This document shows positions 1-7,714 of a stretch of DNA of 42,813 nt, piece by piece (positions within the stretch are counted from its first letter, which is position 1; every line of letters starts with the position of its first letter). Below the pieces are notes generated by a model that searched no databases, had not been told where the DNA came from, and saw only the letters and a list, made by a program, of their open reading frames with translations. The position numbers and the translations under genes were made by a program. The DNA is taken from positions 1-42,813 of the forward strand of contig CAMCKZ010000019.1 in the NCBI GenBank assembly GCA_945875545.1. Reading direction: 5' to 3'. The stretch comes from Polyangium aurulentum (lineage in GTDB: Bacteria; Myxococcota_A; Polyangia; Polyangiales; Polyangiaceae).

Positions 1-653
1 TGGTAGACCCAGCCGAGGGTCATGTCGTCGGTCCAGCACGAGGCGAGCGCGTCGTCGTCAAGCTGCTCGACAAGGTGACGCAGCGTGGCCGCGGAAACGG
101 GAATCAAGTCGGCGACGCCGGCGGGGCCAAAAATGCCAGGCAAATCGGCGGCGAGGTCTTCGAAGACGAGGCGCAGGAGAAACGCGTAGCCCTCTGTGTC
201 GTCGCCCTTGGTCAGCTCCGGTGCAAGCGCGCGAAAGTCTTTGTAGGCGCGGCTTTCCCAGCCACCGGTGACGAGGGCGGGCGCCCGGAGCGGCTTGCCA
301 TCGGCGCCAATGGGGGCTTCGAGGAGGCGCAGCACCACCATGCGGTTCACGAGCGTGTACGCCGCCTGCTTCTCGGCCTCGCGGAGGAAGTCGTCGCCGG
401 TGCGCGCTTCGCCCTTCGCGGCCTTAGCGGCCTTCGCGCCCTTGCCGAGGATTTGCGAACGCTCTTGCTCCTGGGCCCACGCTTCGAGGCGCTCGCGTCG
501 CCGGCGCGTGGCGTCGTCGAGGCCCGCGAGGTGCGCAAGCGCGCTGAGGCGGTAGGCAGACTCGGTGCTCGCGCGAAGGTCGCTGAGCAGGCGCGCGCGA
601 AGGCCGCGAATGGTCGTCGCGAGGGTGCGCTTGGCGTCGGAGGTCATGGTCAT
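1..653 (-). CDS. pglX: BREX adenine-specific DNA methyltransferase PglX, N-terminal part (partial)
   Basis: This reading frame starts with ATG at 653 and stays open to the left edge, giving about 217 N-terminal residues of a much longer protein. PglX is the N6-adenine methyltransferase of BREX phage defence. It marks host DNA and is also needed for restriction. The visible part is the helical N-terminal region: MTMTSDAKRT at the start, a charged segment after residue 50, FLREAEKQAAYTLVNRMVVL, DDTEGYAFLLRLVFEDLAAD, and TDDMTLGWVY at the edge. This last resembles the LGWVYQ segment that precedes the catalytic domain in PglX proteins. The catalytic NPPY motif would lie outside the window. The start overlaps the stop of an 18-aa ORF as ATGA, so translation is probably coupled. 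It is the last visible gene of the brx operon. The identification rests on family resemblance plus operon position. Confidence 0.85.
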   Translation of the reverse strand, partial: MTMTSDAKRTLATTIRGLRARLLSDLRASTESAYRLSALAHLAGLDDATRRRRERLEAWAQEQERSQILGKGAKAAKAAKGEARTGDDFLREAEKQAAYTLVNRMVVLRLLEAPIGADGKPLRAPALVTGGWESRAYKDFRALAPELTKGDDTEGYAFLLRLVFEDLAADLPGIFGPAGVADLIPVSAATLRHLVEQLDDDALASCWTDDMTLGWVY

Positions 654-691
654 CGGAGGCCGAGCCCGTTCGTGAGGTCGTGGAGGTCTTG
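630..691 (-). repeat. 62-bp direct repeat, copy B (pglX start)
   Basis: This copy spans the end of the 18-aa mini-ORF and the first eight codons of pglX. It matches the repeat at 2383-2444 in 53 of 62 positions without gaps. Both copies encode the end of one frame (DLxDLTxGLGxR, stop) and the start of the next (MTxTSDxK) through the same ATGA overlap. The two copies bracket the AlbA_2 gene. Confidence 0.85.
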
Positions 692-706
692 CGGTGCGGC
701 GCTCAT
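650..706 (-). other. 18-aa coupling mini-ORF between the AlbA_2 gene and pglX
   Basis: ATG at 706 overlaps the TGA of the AlbA_2 gene (ATGA), and its own TGA overlaps the pglX ATG (ATGA). It encodes MSAAPQDLHDLTNGLGLR. Its last twelve residues match the end of the 51-aa ORF that precedes the AlbA_2 gene (DLEDLTKGLGRR). It may be only a translational-coupling peptide, or the leftover 3' end of the ORF that originally preceded pglX. A function of its own is unlikely. Confidence 0.4.
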
Positions 707-2406
707 CGCGAGCCCCTGCGGATTTGCCCGCGCGATGCCAGGCCCGCTGCGGTGAGGCGATAGCGCTGGCTGCGGCTCTGCGGCTTATCGGGCCGAGTCA
801 TCGCGATGAGACCGGCTTCGAGCGCGGGGATCAGGTACGCCTTGCGGAAGTGCTCGCGGTGCGCGAGCCCCACGGCTGCCTGCAGCTCGGCGCGAGTCGG
901 CTCGCCTTCGAGACCCGCAACGAGCGCTTCCACCTGCGGGGTGACTTGCGCGGTGACTTGCGCGGTGACTTGCGCGGTGACTTGCGCGGTGACTTGCGCG
1001 GTGACTTGCGCGGTATCTTGCGCGGTGACTTGCGGGGTGACTTGCGCGGTATCTTGCGCGGTATCTTGCGCGGTATCTTGCGCGGTGACTTGCGGGGTAT
1101 CTTGCGCGGTGACTTGCGGGGTTTCGCTCTCCTCCACGTCCGCAGGGCCGGCCGCCCGGCGCACCGTGGCCACGAAGTGCCCTCCGTCGCGATCGTCGAG
1201 GAAATCGATGGCGGGCCAGGCCTCGAGCGCACGCAGGACGCCGGACCCGAGGCCGCGATAGGGCAATAGCCCCTTTGCGACGAAGCTGGCGAGGATGGGG
1301 TTGCGCAAGTTCGAGTTGCCGGCGCGGATCTTGGCGACCGTGAGGTTGTTTGGCAGCGTACCCGGGCTGATAATCTCGATGCGGTCGTCGAAGACAAAGA
1401 GCCGAATCGGTGCGCTAATCAGGTAATCGCGGTGCACAAGCGCATTGACGAGCAGCTCCTCGAAGACCACCGCCGGGATCTCCGTGAGGCCCGGGCTGTT
1501 TACGCCACGGCCCGCCTGGACCTTGTGCAGGTTGCGGACCACAAACGCGAGCGAGGCGTCGAAGACGCTGCGCAGGGTGCCGATGAAGTCTTCGGTGTCG
1601 TCGTACTTGGAGGCGTGGATGCCTGTGCCTGGAAACTTCACGGCCTTGACGACGAATGCTGGCTTGAAGCGCTGCGGCTGCTCGCCGAACAGCAAAAGCC
1701 CCGCGAGATTGAGCTTTCCGTCGTCGGTGGCGAGGTTCAGGTTCACCAGAAGGCGGAGGCGATCGGAGGTGCGCGCGGGAAGCTTTTGCCCGTGCTGATC
1801 GCGCAAAAAGTCGCGAAATCGCAGTTCGTCGAGGGCGGCGACCCCGGCCTTGGTCGGCAGTTCGTCGGCGTGAAACTCGCCCGCAAGCTGGAACAGGCGA
1901 CGCAGCTCCTCTTTCGAGTTCACGCGCCGCTTGTCTGCGCCCGCCTTGAGCCAAATGATGCCGTTTTTGTCGAAGTACGGCTTATCGAGGCCCTTCGGGA
2001 TGGTGAGCACGATGACGACGCGCCCCTCGCCAACCGCGACATTCTCGGTGTAAACCGCAAGCGCGCTGCGGACCGCGTGGGCCGCGGTGTTGCTGATGAG
2101 CTGGTTCAGGCGACGCACGTCGGCGGCGGAGAGCCCCGGCGTTGTCCCATCGTCTGCGACGCCGAGAAAGAGCGTGCCTCCCTGCGCATTCGAAAAGGCC
2201 ACCAGCTCCGCCGCGAGCGCATCTCCGCTGGTCATGTCGCGCTTGAACTGGCGCGTGCTGTCTTCGCCGAGGGCGATGGCAGCCCGCATCGAGGCCGCGG
2301 CGGCATTGGCCTGCGCCTTGACGGGCTTGGCAGTTGCGCGGGCGCTACGCTTCGGGCTGGTGCTCTGGCTTTGTTTGACGCCCTTGGAGTCGGAAGTCTT
2401 GGTCAT
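703..2406 (-). CDS. AlbA_2 (Schlafen-like) / GHKL-type ATPase with winged-helix end, embedded in BREX operon
   Basis: This 567-aa protein is of the COG2865 'predicted transcriptional regulator / RecG-related' type. The ATG at 2406 was chosen because it overlaps the stop of the preceding 51-aa ORF (ATGA); an upstream in-frame ATG at 2493 would run through that ORF. Residues about 40-165 form an AlbA_2 domain (EDSTRQFKRDM, LVAFSNAQGGTLFLGVADDG). Residues about 300-420 form a HATPase_c_4-type domain with the NALVHRDY motif and GLGSG. A tetrapeptide-repeat linker follows, then a winged-helix-like C-terminus ending RYRLTAAGLASRGQ. Family members sit beside type I restriction and BREX genes, and their biochemical role is poorly defined. 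Here the gene lies between brxC and pglX, coupled on both sides, so it is expressed with BREX. It could be an accessory effector or a regulator of the locus. Confidence 0.85.
   Translation of the reverse strand: MTKTSDSKGVKQSQSTSPKRSARATAKPVKAQANAAAASMRAAIALGEDSTRQFKRDMTSGDALAAELVAFSNAQGGTLFLGVADDGTTPGLSAADVRRLNQLISNTAAHAVRSALAVYTENVAVGEGRVVIVLTIPKGLDKPYFDKNGIIWLKAGADKRRVNSKEELRRLFQLAGEFHADELPTKAGVAALDELRFRDFLRDQHGQKLPARTSDRLRLLVNLNLATDDGKLNLAGLLLFGEQPQRFKPAFVVKAVKFPGTGIHASKYDDTEDFIGTLRSVFDASLAFVVRNLHKVQAGRGVNSPGLTEIPAVVFEELLVNALVHRDYLISAPIRLFVFDDRIEIISPGTLPNNLTVAKIRAGNSNLRNPILASFVAKGLLPYRGLGSGVLRALEAWPAIDFLDDRDGGHFVATVRRAAGPADVEESETPQVTAQDTPQVTAQDTAQDTAQDTAQVTPQVTAQDTAQVTAQVTAQVTAQVTAQVTAQVTPQVEALVAGLEGEPTRAELQAAVGLAHREHFRKAYLIPALEAGLIAMTRPDKPQSRSQRYRLTAAGLASRGQIRRGSR
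931..1122 (-). repeat. 12-bp tandem repeat, 16 units, coding for T-[AP]-Q-[VD]
   Basis: There are sixteen contiguous 12-nt units inside the AlbA_2 gene, each encoding Thr-(Ala/Pro)-Gln-(Val/Asp). Six of the units are TAQV in a row. Unit length is a multiple of three, so copy-number change keeps the frame. The repeat forms the linker between the GHKL-type ATPase domain and the C-terminal winged helix. The adjacent TAQV units are nearly identical in DNA, so length variation by slippage or recombination is likely. Confidence 0.95.
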
Positions 2407-2444
2407 CGGCGGCCGAGCCCCTTGGTGAGGTCTTCGAGATCTTG
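2383..2444 (-). repeat. 62-bp direct repeat, copy A (AlbA_2 gene start)
   Basis: This copy spans the last 12 codons and stop of the 51-aa ORF and the first eight codons of the AlbA_2 gene. It matches the copy at 630-691 in 53 of 62 positions. Recombination between the copies would remove the AlbA_2 gene cleanly and leave the 51-aa ORF coupled to pglX. Confidence 0.85.
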
Positions 2445-2558
2445 TGCGAGGGCGTTTGTTTTTTTGATGGCACGGCGCGCGAAGAACCAGCAACGACGCC
2501 CAAGAACACCTTGGAGTTCCGCTAGTTCGCGCGACCGCCCGTAGAAGCCCCAGCTCAC
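2403..2558 (-). CDS. 51-aa ORF downstream of brxC, N-terminus resembles an AAA-type ATPase
   Basis: A GTG at 2558 opens a 51-codon frame ending in TGA at 2403, overlapping the AlbA_2 ATG. A G-rich stretch (TAGGGGG) lies just upstream. The first 26 residues, beginning VSWGFYGRSRELAELQ and reaching RRCWFF, resemble the N-terminus of the FYGR-E-L family of AAA ATPases. The P-loop expected next is absent or degenerate, and the frame ends with ALAQDLEDLTKGLGRR. It is either a real small BREX-linked protein or a remnant of an ATPase gene with an internal deletion. The end of this frame recurs just before pglX, which argues that it once preceded pglX directly. Confidence 0.45.
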   Translation of the reverse strand: MSWGFYGRSRELAELQGVLGRRCWFFARRAIKKTNALAQDLEDLTKGLGRR

Positions 2559-2646
2559 GGCCCCCTACTTAAGCCAAGAACTTTTACCTTAGCCAGCGTT
2601 AATACCCATCTAATTGCAATCATTAATGAATATGCCATACGTTTGC

Positions 2647-5600
2647 TCAGCGAATCCGCACGCGCTCGCCGCGGCGCACGTGCTCGAGGAGCAGCTTTCG
2701 CACCTCGTTAACGTAGTCTTCTACGTCTGCTTCGGTCGCGATTTCGCGGTTGCGCCCAGGAAGCTCGACGGGGCGTACGATGCTCGCCGCGCCTTCGCTT
2801 CGGAGCTCGTCGAGGGTGTCGTTGGCCTCTTCGATGGCGCGCGGAAGGCGCACCTCGAAGCTCATGCGAAGCTCTGTAAGGCTCGGAGCAATGGCGTCGG
2901 CGCTCGTGTCGGGGATAACCGCGGCGAAGGGCTTGAGGACGCGATTCGACTTCTCGCTGGAGAGCGTGGCAAAGCCGTCGCGCTGCTTGATGGCGGCGCG
3001 TGACCCTTCGACGAGGCCCGCCTGCTTTTCGAGGAGAGAGACACGCTCTGCCTGGTAAGCGCTGCGAATCTCTGCTGCATCTCCATCAAGGGAAGCCATG
3101 TCACGCCAAGACGGGCGATCGCCGGCAAGGTGGTCGCCGATGCGCGTTGCCGAGGCCTCCACGTTCGACGCGTCTAGGCCGAATGCGCGGAGCTGCGCAT
3201 GCTGATTGGTGAGGGCGCGATGGGCATTTTGCACGCACGCGATCGCCTCTTCTGTGAGCTCGGCGTCGTAAAGTTCGAGGATCTGGACGCCGTCGGCCAA
3301 TACGTCGAGGTATTTCTTGAGCGCCCTGACCGTCGTCTCGGTCTCGCGCACCTGGCGAAGGCAGCGCTCGAGGGCGTCTTGGAGCTTGCGAAGAGGCTGG
3401 GGCTCGGCGCGGTCGCCGTGGAGGCTAGGGAGACGGGAAAGACGCGAGCTCACGCTCCGAAGGCGCTGCGCCACCTGGGGAAAGAGCGCCCCCACCGCAT
3501 CGGCGAAGGCGCCGTCTTCGCGCTCGACGGGATGACAGAGCCGCTCCGAGAAGAACTTAGCGATGCGCGCGCGCGTCTGCGGGCCAATATCGTCGTCGCC
3601 GGCGGGGAGAATGGTGGCAAAGCGAAAGGCACGCTCCTTATCGAAAAGATCCTGCACACCGGCGTCGCGCACCGCGGTGATGGTCGGGCCCGTTTCGGGC
3701 TGGATGCGCACGCGGCTACCGCGGAGATGCCCTGCCACACATGCCTTCACGACGCCGCCAGTGTACCCGTAGGGCGGCCGTGCGAATTTGCCCAGCAGAT
3801 CGCCTCCGCTGATGCCCTGCTCGTCGCGGATGAAGGCGAGAATCTTCTGCGGCACCTCTCCGCGGCATGACGGCACGATTTGCCCCATGTCGACCTCGAG
3901 GATGTCGAGGTCGCCCGCCATGAACTTCGGCGACGGCCCGGACAGTGTGGCCAGGAGAAGTTGACTCAACTCCTGCGGCTGAACCTGCGTGGCCCGGAAG
4001 AACGGAAAGAGGCTCTTGACGATTTGTGTGGCCGCGCCATGCAGTACGCCCGGAAAAGACGTACCGAGGTCGGCCGGTCGGAGAACGCGCCCATTGAAGT
4101 AGATGATGCCTTCAAGCCAGGCTTTTGCCACGTCATCGCGAAGGCCCTTCTCCAAGCTCTCTTCGATGCGGTTCTCTTCTTGCTGGAGGAAGACGCGCTT
4201 CGTGGGGCTGAGAGCTTCGCGGTTATGCTGATAGCGCCGCACCATGGCCTTCGAGCGGAGCAACTCTTTTGCCCCATCTCTGAGCGCATCTCCATCGACG
4301 GCAACCCACACAATACGCTCTTTGAGAGCCTCATCGGCGCTCCGACGAATCCAGCCGGATTGCAAACAGTCGCCGGATGGAAGCAGGCGGAAGTCTGCCA
4401 CGATGGCGCTTTCGTCGCGGGGCTCGACGAAGGCGACCTCGGAGACGCGGCGACCATCGGAGAAGAGTGCGGCCCAGGGAAACGGGCGGTTTTCGAGCTT
4501 GGGCTTGTCTGTTGTATCGACGAGGTACTTGAGAGCCTCTCGCACGGCGTCTATCACCGAATCGGCGCCAACGCCGATGTCGCGACGCTCCCGATCCCAC
4601 TCTTCGCCGGCGGAAGACTGAATTTTATAGCCGTGTTTCTCCGTGTAGGAGACGAGGTTGCGGCGACGCAGGTCGTCGAGGACCTCGGTCACGGCGGGCT
4701 GCGTATTGTGGCAGTCGAGCTGCTCGCAAAGGCACTGCGCGATGAGGCGGGGGCTGGTCGGGACGGTCTCTTGAATCAGCTCAAGGAGCGCCACGGCCTT
4801 CGCGACGCGGAGGTGGAGCAACGTGCCCTCGGTGGCGCACTCGGCCATGATGCGCGCCATGGATGCCTGCGTGTCGCTGTCGAGCGCGGTGTGCTGCACC
4901 TCGTAGATTTGGTCGATGGTCACGAGGGTGCCCACCGGCTTGTCGGCGAGCTTCTGGCTGCGAAAGAGTTCGCCGAGAAGTTGAAGCAGGCCGCGGATGG
5001 CTTGGTCGTCGCCCTGCGCGCGCGAGGAGCGGAGCCGCAGCGCCGTGGTGAGCTTTAGGATGAGCTCAACCTGCTCGGGGAGCATCGGGTAAAAATCGAT
5101 GAACTCCTCAGCGGTGACGTTCTCGCAGGCGTAGGCGTAGAGCTTCAGCGACGACCGGTGCCGCTCGAAAAGCTCGCGCAATTCGGCCTCACGCGCTGGC
5201 TTCTTTTGGAGGAGGCGTTTATGAACGACATCGCGGATGTTCGTCGGCGCGAGGTGAACGCGCAGGCGCGGCAAAAATCGGTCTTTCAACTTCACGTTGA
5301 AGGAGTCGTCGGCATTCTCATCGATCTTTTGCTGGCCGAGGGCGAAGAGCCAACACCTGCCAGCGAGCTTGGCACCGATAAGTTCGGCGAAAGTGCGGAG
5401 GCGCTCCACGCGATCGTTGTGCGAGATGACGAATTGCGAGACCTCGTCGACGACGAAGAAGAGCGTGGCCTTCGGAGCGCGAACCTTGAGCATGTCGCGG
5501 ATCGCGCTCACAGCCTCCTCGGGCGAGAGAATTCGCTGATGGATCCCCGCACGGCTCTCGAACCAGCTCGTGGGCTCTTTGTAGCGCTCGGGGAACATGA

Positions 5601-6291
5601 CGGACATGACGAGCGAAAAATCGTCTTCGGCGAGCGAGCGTTGGCGGCAGGCCGACCACGGTTTGCGCAAGGTCTCCTCGGCCAGGCCCTCGAAGCGCTT
5701 CCACTCGCCGTCGCGCTCGAGCTTCAGCTCGAAGTCTGCGACCATTGGGTCTGCGCAGTACGCGAGATGGCGCTGCAGCTGCTTGACGGCTGCCGTATGG
5801 ATATGCTCGCCGTGACCGGTGGCCGCCCCGATGTCAAAAATAACCGCGATGGGGTCGACCTTCTCGCGAAGTCTCTTCCAGGCGGCACGCAACTCTGGCC
5901 CCTTTGGCGAGGTGTCGCGCGCCATCCAGGCTTCGGCTACGGAACGGCCGTCCGGGAGCGTGCGGCCATCGAGCGCGAGACCGAGGATCTTCGCGAAGCT
6001 CGACTTTCCGGAACCGTAAAAGCCTGATATCCAGGCGTTGGGGAGATCGGGACCGCTAGGCTTTTCGAGCTCGGCGACGATGTTGGTGAGCAGCCGCACG
6101 TACTGTTCGTGGATGCCATCGGGGACGCGGCGGTGGTTCGGGTGGTTCGCCCCCCAGCCGCCCGTGATGATGTACTCGCCAATCTCCGCAGCAACCTTCT
6201 CGGGGCTTTGGTCGTGAAAATGGACGACCGGCGAAATGTCGCGGGTGACGTCGGAGAGGAAGAGGTCGCGGATGAGATTGGAGGCGCTCAT
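2647..6291 (-). CDS. brxC: BREX P-loop ATPase BrxC (PglY-like)
   Basis: This 1,214-aa protein has the usual size for BrxC/PglY, the large ATPase core component of BREX. Walker A is GFYGSGKSS at residues about 90-98, preceded by the usual PDLPNAWISG. Walker B is LFFVVDEVSQF at about 277-287. The N-terminus (IRDLFLSDVTRDISPVVHF) and the GGWGANH segment also fit the family. BrxC is required with PglX, PglZ and the small Brx proteins for methylation and phage exclusion. The ATG at 6291 overlaps the brxB stop (ATGA). After its stop at 2647 there are 88 nt before the 51-aa ORF. I see no frameshift or missing ATPase motif, so the gene looks intact. Confidence 0.95.
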   Translation of the reverse strand: MSASNLIRDLFLSDVTRDISPVVHFHDQSPEKVAAEIGEYIITGGWGANHPNHRRVPDGIHEQYVRLLTNIVAELEKPSGPDLPNAWISGFYGSGKSSFAKILGLALDGRTLPDGRSVAEAWMARDTSPKGPELRAAWKRLREKVDPIAVIFDIGAATGHGEHIHTAAVKQLQRHLAYCADPMVADFELKLERDGEWKRFEGLAEETLRKPWSACRQRSLAEDDFSLVMSVMFPERYKEPTSWFESRAGIHQRILSPEEAVSAIRDMLKVRAPKATLFFVVDEVSQFVISHNDRVERLRTFAELIGAKLAGRCWLFALGQQKIDENADDSFNVKLKDRFLPRLRVHLAPTNIRDVVHKRLLQKKPAREAELRELFERHRSSLKLYAYACENVTAEEFIDFYPMLPEQVELILKLTTALRLRSSRAQGDDQAIRGLLQLLGELFRSQKLADKPVGTLVTIDQIYEVQHTALDSDTQASMARIMAECATEGTLLHLRVAKAVALLELIQETVPTSPRLIAQCLCEQLDCHNTQPAVTEVLDDLRRRNLVSYTEKHGYKIQSSAGEEWDRERRDIGVGADSVIDAVREALKYLVDTTDKPKLENRPFPWAALFSDGRRVSEVAFVEPRDESAIVADFRLLPSGDCLQSGWIRRSADEALKERIVWVAVDGDALRDGAKELLRSKAMVRRYQHNREALSPTKRVFLQQEENRIEESLEKGLRDDVAKAWLEGIIYFNGRVLRPADLGTSFPGVLHGAATQIVKSLFPFFRATQVQPQELSQLLLATLSGPSPKFMAGDLDILEVDMGQIVPSCRGEVPQKILAFIRDEQGISGGDLLGKFARPPYGYTGGVVKACVAGHLRGSRVRIQPETGPTITAVRDAGVQDLFDKERAFRFATILPAGDDDIGPQTRARIAKFFSERLCHPVEREDGAFADAVGALFPQVAQRLRSVSSRLSRLPSLHGDRAEPQPLRKLQDALERCLRQVRETETTVRALKKYLDVLADGVQILELYDAELTEEAIACVQNAHRALTNQHAQLRAFGLDASNVEASATRIGDHLAGDRPSWRDMASLDGDAAEIRSAYQAERVSLLEKQAGLVEGSRAAIKQRDGFATLSSEKSNRVLKPFAAVIPDTSADAIAPSLTELRMSFEVRLPRAIEEANDTLDELRSEGAASIVRPVELPGRNREIATEADVEDYVNEVRKLLLEHVRRGERVRIR

Positions 6292-6932
6292 GGGTAAATC
6301 CGTGGGCGATAGTCGTGGTCGGGCTCAAGAACGCCCATGAAAGACAGGCCGTTGCGCGCCCCGCGCGTGCCCGGATACAGAAGTACGACGGGCACATTCC
6401 CCGTGCGGCCGTCGAGGTGGCGAAGCAGCGCCGACGAGCGAAAAAACGGATAGATCGAGCCTGCGCGCCCGATGATGGCCAGCGTGTGGTCGATGCGATC
6501 GGGGTGCGCGGAGGTGTAGTCGGCGATGCGCTTGGCGCAGTCGGTGGCGATGCCTTGCGGGCCGTCTATGAGCGCCTCGATCTTCGGGCGAAGGTAGTTG
6601 AGGCCGCGCTCCAATGACTTCGAGGTCATGGTTTTCTCCATGGCGATCACGCGCTCCACCCAGTCTGAGCCTTGCGCGCGAACGCGTTCAATCAGCAGGC
6701 GTTGGAGGTCGATCGAGATTACCGCCCAGCCGCTATTGACGAGGTCTTGCGCAAGCTGCTGGACGAGACCACGCAACTTGAACTCTTCGCGTGGGTCGTA
6801 TTGGAGAATGGCGAAACGGTAATTTCGCATCGTGCTGATGCGCGGGCCGTCGTCGTGGATGAGATCGTGGCGGAGCGCGTGCATGGCGGCATCGAGCGGC
6901 GACGCATTCACAGCCATGGTGGAGGCGGCCAT
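6288..6932 (-). CDS. brxB: BREX protein BrxB (DUF1788)
   Basis: This 214-aa protein is of the DUF1788/BrxB family, a conserved small BREX component of unresolved biochemical role. The ATG at 6932 was chosen because it overlaps the brxA stop (ATGA); an in-frame ATG 19 codons upstream lies inside brxA. Family-like segments include YRFAILQYDPREEFKLR, a Leu-rich middle (DLQRLLIERV), and the C-terminal VPVVLLYPGTRGARNGLSF followed by a short DYRPRIYP tail. BrxB proteins typically have this predicted globular C-terminal strand region. Its stop overlaps the brxC start. Confidence 0.93.
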   Translation of the reverse strand: MAASTMAVNASPLDAAMHALRHDLIHDDGPRISTMRNYRFAILQYDPREEFKLRGLVQQLAQDLVNSGWAVISIDLQRLLIERVRAQGSDWVERVIAMEKTMTSKSLERGLNYLRPKIEALIDGPQGIATDCAKRIADYTSAHPDRIDHTLAIIGRAGSIYPFFRSSALLRHLDGRTGNVPVVLLYPGTRGARNGLSFMGVLEPDHDYRPRIYP

Positions 6933-7714
6933 CAGCCCACAGCTCCGGCAAGGAGTACGGGCTCGGCGGGAATCGAGGCTTCTGCCCACGAGGTAAGATC
7001 GGGATATTTCCAGCCAAAATCGATGAGATCGGCCTGACGCCGGAAGCTCAGCGAGGGCAGCGCGCGAAGGCGATCTTCGAGGAGACCGGCTTCGAGGCCG
7101 ACGGAAGCGAGGTACGGGTTCACGAGGAGCGTGCCCTCGAACGCTACCTCACGGAGAAGATGCATGAGGTATGCAAGTGCCTCGTCGCTTACGCGTGGCA
7201 GAGCGATCACACGCGGGTCGCGGTTTGTGGAGACAACTTCTGCCGAGAAAGCGGCGGAAAGGAGCTTGCTTGCGAACTGGAGGCGCGAAGCCAGCGTCCA
7301 ACGCCCGGCACCGAAGTCACCAACCCAGGACACAACGGCGTCGCGCGTGACCGCTGTGCGCCCCATGGCCCGCCGCCCCGCGAGGAACTTGCCTGTGAAC
7401 GCGCGGTAAATAGGGTCGGCAAACTGCAGGTGCCAATGGCAGATGATGCGGCGCGTGTCGGGAGTTATGTGCGGCCAGCGATGCAGCACGCCCAACGCCG
7501 CGGGAATGGCGTCGAAGCGGACCTTCATGTTCGCGAGAAGGACCTCGACGCGGTCCATGCTCCTCGCCCCGAACCAGTACTCGTCGAAGGCGCGCTTCGG
7601 CGAGACCGCTGTTCCGTTTGCGTGCGACCAGTACGCGCGCGTATCTTCGACCTCGAGGGCGCACTTCATGATTCGCGTGTGGAGCGCGGAGACCTCCGAA
7701 GGGCGAGCGTTCAC
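6932..7714 (-). CDS. brxA: BREX protein BrxA (DUF1819)
   Basis: This 260-aa protein is of the DUF1819/BrxA family, a small all-helical DNA-binding BREX component in characterised systems. The GTG at 7714 was chosen because it overlaps the brxE stop (GTGA), the same coupling used along the rest of the operon. A longer frame to 7900 lies inside brxE and reads as out-of-frame translation of it. Typical features are RRIICHWHLQFADPIYRAFT near the middle and DAVVSWV shortly after. The C-terminal half has an LLREVAFEGTLLVNPYLASV segment. The stop overlaps the brxB start. Confidence 0.92.
   Translation of the reverse strand: MNARPSEVSALHTRIMKCALEVEDTRAYWSHANGTAVSPKRAFDEYWFGARSMDRVEVLLANMKVRFDAIPAALGVLHRWPHITPDTRRIICHWHLQFADPIYRAFTGKFLAGRRAMGRTAVTRDAVVSWVGDFGAGRWTLASRLQFASKLLSAAFSAEVVSTNRDPRVIALPRVSDEALAYLMHLLREVAFEGTLLVNPYLASVGLEAGLLEDRLRALPSLSFRRQADLIDFGWKYPDLTSWAEASIPAEPVLLAGAVG

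Noticed and set aside
931-1122. Possible CRISPR array
   Set aside because: The units are contiguous 12-mers without spacers and encode a regular in-frame tetrapeptide, so it is a coding repeat.
1432-2544. Plus-strand 370-aa open frame opposite the AlbA_2 gene
   Set aside because: It lies antisense to a protein with recognisable domains, has skewed Arg/Ala/Gly composition, and no family features. Long antisense frames are expected at this GC content.
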